Of a stretch of 25,075 nucleotides of DNA, positions 23,824 through 25,075 are shown one piece after another (within the stretch, counting starts at the first letter, position 1; each line of letters opens with the position of its first letter). The stretch is from an uncultured Eubacteriales bacterium. Its GTDB lineage: Bacteria; Bacillota; Clostridia; Christensenellales; Christensenellaceae. The position numbers and the translations under genes were made by a program. The notes below the pieces were generated by a model. It ran no database searches and was not told the origin of the DNA. It was given only the letters and a program-made list of their open reading frames with translations. The stretch covers positions 1-25,075 of the forward strand of contig UQXU01000018.1 in the NCBI GenBank assembly GCA_900545085.1, read 5' to 3'.

Positions 23824-24357
23824 ATGAAGGATCTGTTTTTAATACTAATTCTGTTGGCAACTTTTGCATTTGGATACTATGTTGTAGTAAGATTCGGAGA
23901 TTTCATCGAAGAAAACCAACGCCTAATCGCCGAAGGTAACCGAAATAACCAATGCAAGATTTGTATTGCAGCAGAAACCCCGATGCTGTTGAATTCCATT
24001 GCATCTGCATTAGAGAGCTGTTCTGAATCTGCTCCCCATATTGAGTTCTTTCTCAGTAGTGGACAAATCAATCGTCTCTTAGATAAACTGATAAATGAAC
24101 GTATCGACATTCTTCTTCTGGCAGATGACAGCACAGAACCTTTGGGGCAACAATATGCTTCTGTTCTGATTCCATACGAAAAGACAAAGATGCTGGTAGC
24201 CACGCTTGGTATAACGGTTGAAAATCTGGATGAGGAAAAATGGATTCGTGTTGTTTGGAAAAAGAGTTTGAAATCAAAAAATCGTGACCGAGTAATTACA
24301 GCATTGGAAATGGAACATTGTAGACTAAAATGCGGATATGCTGACTATTTAGACTGA
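23824..24357 (+). CDS. Membrane-anchored protein with LysR-type ligand-binding-like domain
   Basis: A 177-residue protein without a name known to me. One N-terminal membrane helix (about 4-22, LFLILILLATFAFGYYVVV) is followed by a short linker and a domain starting CKICIAAETPMLLNSIASAL and continuing IEFFLSSGQINRLLDKLINERIDILLL. This order resembles the first lobe of LysR effector-binding domains, but there is no DNA-binding helix-turn-helix. AAGGAGG lies 8 nt before the ATG at 23824; the open frame begins at 23770 inside ktrA. It follows ktrA by 38 nt and precedes a KdpD-like kinase. With the helix at the N-terminus and few lysines or arginines before it, topology is uncertain. It could be a sensor or accessory subunit of the K+ system. 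Confidence 0.65.
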   Translation: MKDLFLILILLATFAFGYYVVVRFGDFIEENQRLIAEGNRNNQCKICIAAETPMLLNSIASALESCSESAPHIEFFLSSGQINRLLDKLINERIDILLLADDSTEPLGQQYASVLIPYEKTKMLVATLGITVENLDEEKWIRVVWKKSLKSKNRDRVITALEMEHCRLKCGYADYLD

Positions 24358-24395
24358 TTGTTCACATTTTCGAGGTAGAAATCAGGACTTTTGTA

Positions 24396-24404
24396 TGGTA
24401 GAAT
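24396..24404 (+). promoter_or_regulatory. Possible extended -10 promoter for the KdpD-like gene
   Basis: TGGTAGAAT forms an extended -10, with TAGAAA 17 nt upstream (24376-24381) as a weak -35. It would start RNA about 20 nt before the kinase start codon. Confidence 0.4.
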
Positions 24405-24430
24405 CTATTACAAAATTGGAGGTGAGGATA

Positions 24431-25075
24431 ATGAACAAACTAAATAACATTAACAGCAAGCAGGATCATATCCTCGCCTGTCTGTCGTCGGCACCGTCCA
24501 ATGCAAAGATCATTCGTACCGCCGCAAGAATGGCAAAAGCCTTTGACAGTCAGTTTACAGCATTATTCGTTGAAACACCGGATTTTGCAGTGGCTACCGA
24601 CGAAAATAAAAAGCGATTGGAGGAAAACCGCAAGCTGGCTGAACAGCTTGGAGCGACTATCGAAACGGTATATGGCGACGATATTCCGTACCAAATCGCA
24701 GAGTTTGCCCGCATCTCCAGTATTACTCGAATTGTTTTGGGCCAAAGCTCCGTTACCCAAAAGCATCTGTTTGGAAAGCCGACATTAACACAACTTCTGT
24801 TGTCCTATGTACCAGAGCTGGATATTCATATCATTCCAGATAAGGCAGCAGATACGACCTATCATCCCAAAAAGGCGAGGAAATACCATCACGAGCAAAT
24901 CGTAAAAAACACTGTAAAGAGCGCTCTGATTCTGTTTGCGGCAACATTACTCAGTTTGTTGTTTCACGAGATAGGCTTTACCGATGCAAATATTATCATG
25001 GTGTATATTCTTGGTGTGTTGCTGACGTCTATTGCCACATCCCATCAGATATACAGCTTGATTTCATCCATAGCC
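24431..25075 (+). CDS. KdpD-like sensor histidine kinase, N-terminal part, lacking the KdpD nucleotide-binding domain
   Basis: The first 215 codons are visible and the gene runs off the window. Residues about 13-138 match the universal stress protein-like domain of KdpD (HILACLSSAPSNAKIIRTAARMA, ALFVETP, then ITRIVLGQS). Two hydrophobic segments at about 160-178 and 187-203 begin the DUF4118 four-helix membrane domain. In classical KdpD the Usp domain follows a roughly 200-residue N-terminal KdpD domain with Walker motifs; here the start codon has GGAGG 8 nt upstream, so that domain is truly absent. The kinase core should follow outside the window, probably with a KdpE-like regulator. KdpD senses K+ limitation, which fits the adjacent KtrAB. 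Confidence 0.82.
   Translation, partial: MNKLNNINSKQDHILACLSSAPSNAKIIRTAARMAKAFDSQFTALFVETPDFAVATDENKKRLEENRKLAEQLGATIETVYGDDIPYQIAEFARISSITRIVLGQSSVTQKHLFGKPTLTQLLLSYVPELDIHIIPDKAADTTYHPKKARKYHHEQIVKNTVKSALILFAATLLSLLFHEIGFTDANIIMVYILGVLLTSIATSHQIYSLISSIA

Larger units (their letters stand above)
19350..25075. mobile_element. Skin-like integrative element in sigK, left part only
   Basis: The element starts at the sigK junction and runs off the right edge. Content in order: large serine recombinase (minus), then tnpV, ktrB, ktrA, a LysR-like membrane protein and a KdpD-like kinase (all plus). Codon use shifts at the boundary: Ile ATA is rare here and common to the left. tnpV next to a large serine recombinase recalls Tn4451-type mobilisable elements. 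No conjugation or relaxase gene is in the visible part. Confidence 0.8.

Noticed and set aside
24501..24788. 95-codon plus-strand frame inside the KdpD-like gene
   Set aside because: It is out of phase with the frame at 24431-25075, which has a GGAGG and clear Usp homology.

Overview
This window reads as a piece of chromosome from an anaerobic, probably endospore-forming Bacillota (class Clostridia), most likely a host-associated one. The grounds are the gene content (DivIB/FtsQ, a SigK-type sporulation sigma fragment, BI-1, YitT, a KtrAB-type potassium channel system), AGGAGG-type ribosome binding sites and sigma-A style promoters. I cannot name the species. No rRNA, tRNA or CRISPR array was seen.

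Layout. (1) 1-1331: end of a KtrB/TrkH gene, its KtrA partner and a small membrane-anchored protein, closed by a strong terminator. (2) 1450-3160, minus: mtnA and a class II aldolase, a pair that fits salvage of methylthioribose or deoxyribose nucleoside by-products to DHAP. (3) 3263-4357: an ArsR-type repressor and a nitroreductase. (4) 4431-7204, minus: purB and uraA. (5) 7534-13302: pieces of the division and cell wall (dcw) cluster in a rearranged order, with ftsQ/divIB on plus and mraY-murD-ftsW on minus, converging on a 341-nt gap full of GC-rich palindromes and a 24-nt direct repeat. (6) 13459-17326: DUF2798 protein, BI-1 family protein, YitT family protein, XRE regulator and a second nitroreductase. 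(7) 17562-18983: pyruvate kinase.

The highlight begins at about 19350. The C-terminal third of a sporulation sigma factor (best match SigK) runs from 18992 to about 19354 and then loses homology exactly where a large serine recombinase gene ends. The recombinase stop codon lies inside an AATGA pentamer that encodes part of the conserved Asn-Glu of SigK. AATGA is, as I recall, the core at which the B. subtilis skin element recombines. The rest of the window (to 25075, right end not reached) is this element. It carries tnpV, a complete second KtrB-KtrA system, a membrane-anchored protein with a LysR-type ligand-binding-like domain, and the start of a KdpD-like histidine kinase lacking the usual N-terminal KdpD domain. 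The element has different codon use: Ile ATA is used 2 times of 21 in its ktrA, against 10 of 20 in the chromosomal ktrA.

How it fits together: the host already has a KtrAB system and a pyruvate kinase of the predicted K+-dependent type. The element adds a second K+ uptake system with its own putative sensors, and it sits in a gene that must be rebuilt in the mother cell late in sporulation. The inferred model is a skin-like, sigK-splitting element carrying potassium-homeostasis cargo. The missing N-terminal sigK half beyond the right edge is the key test.
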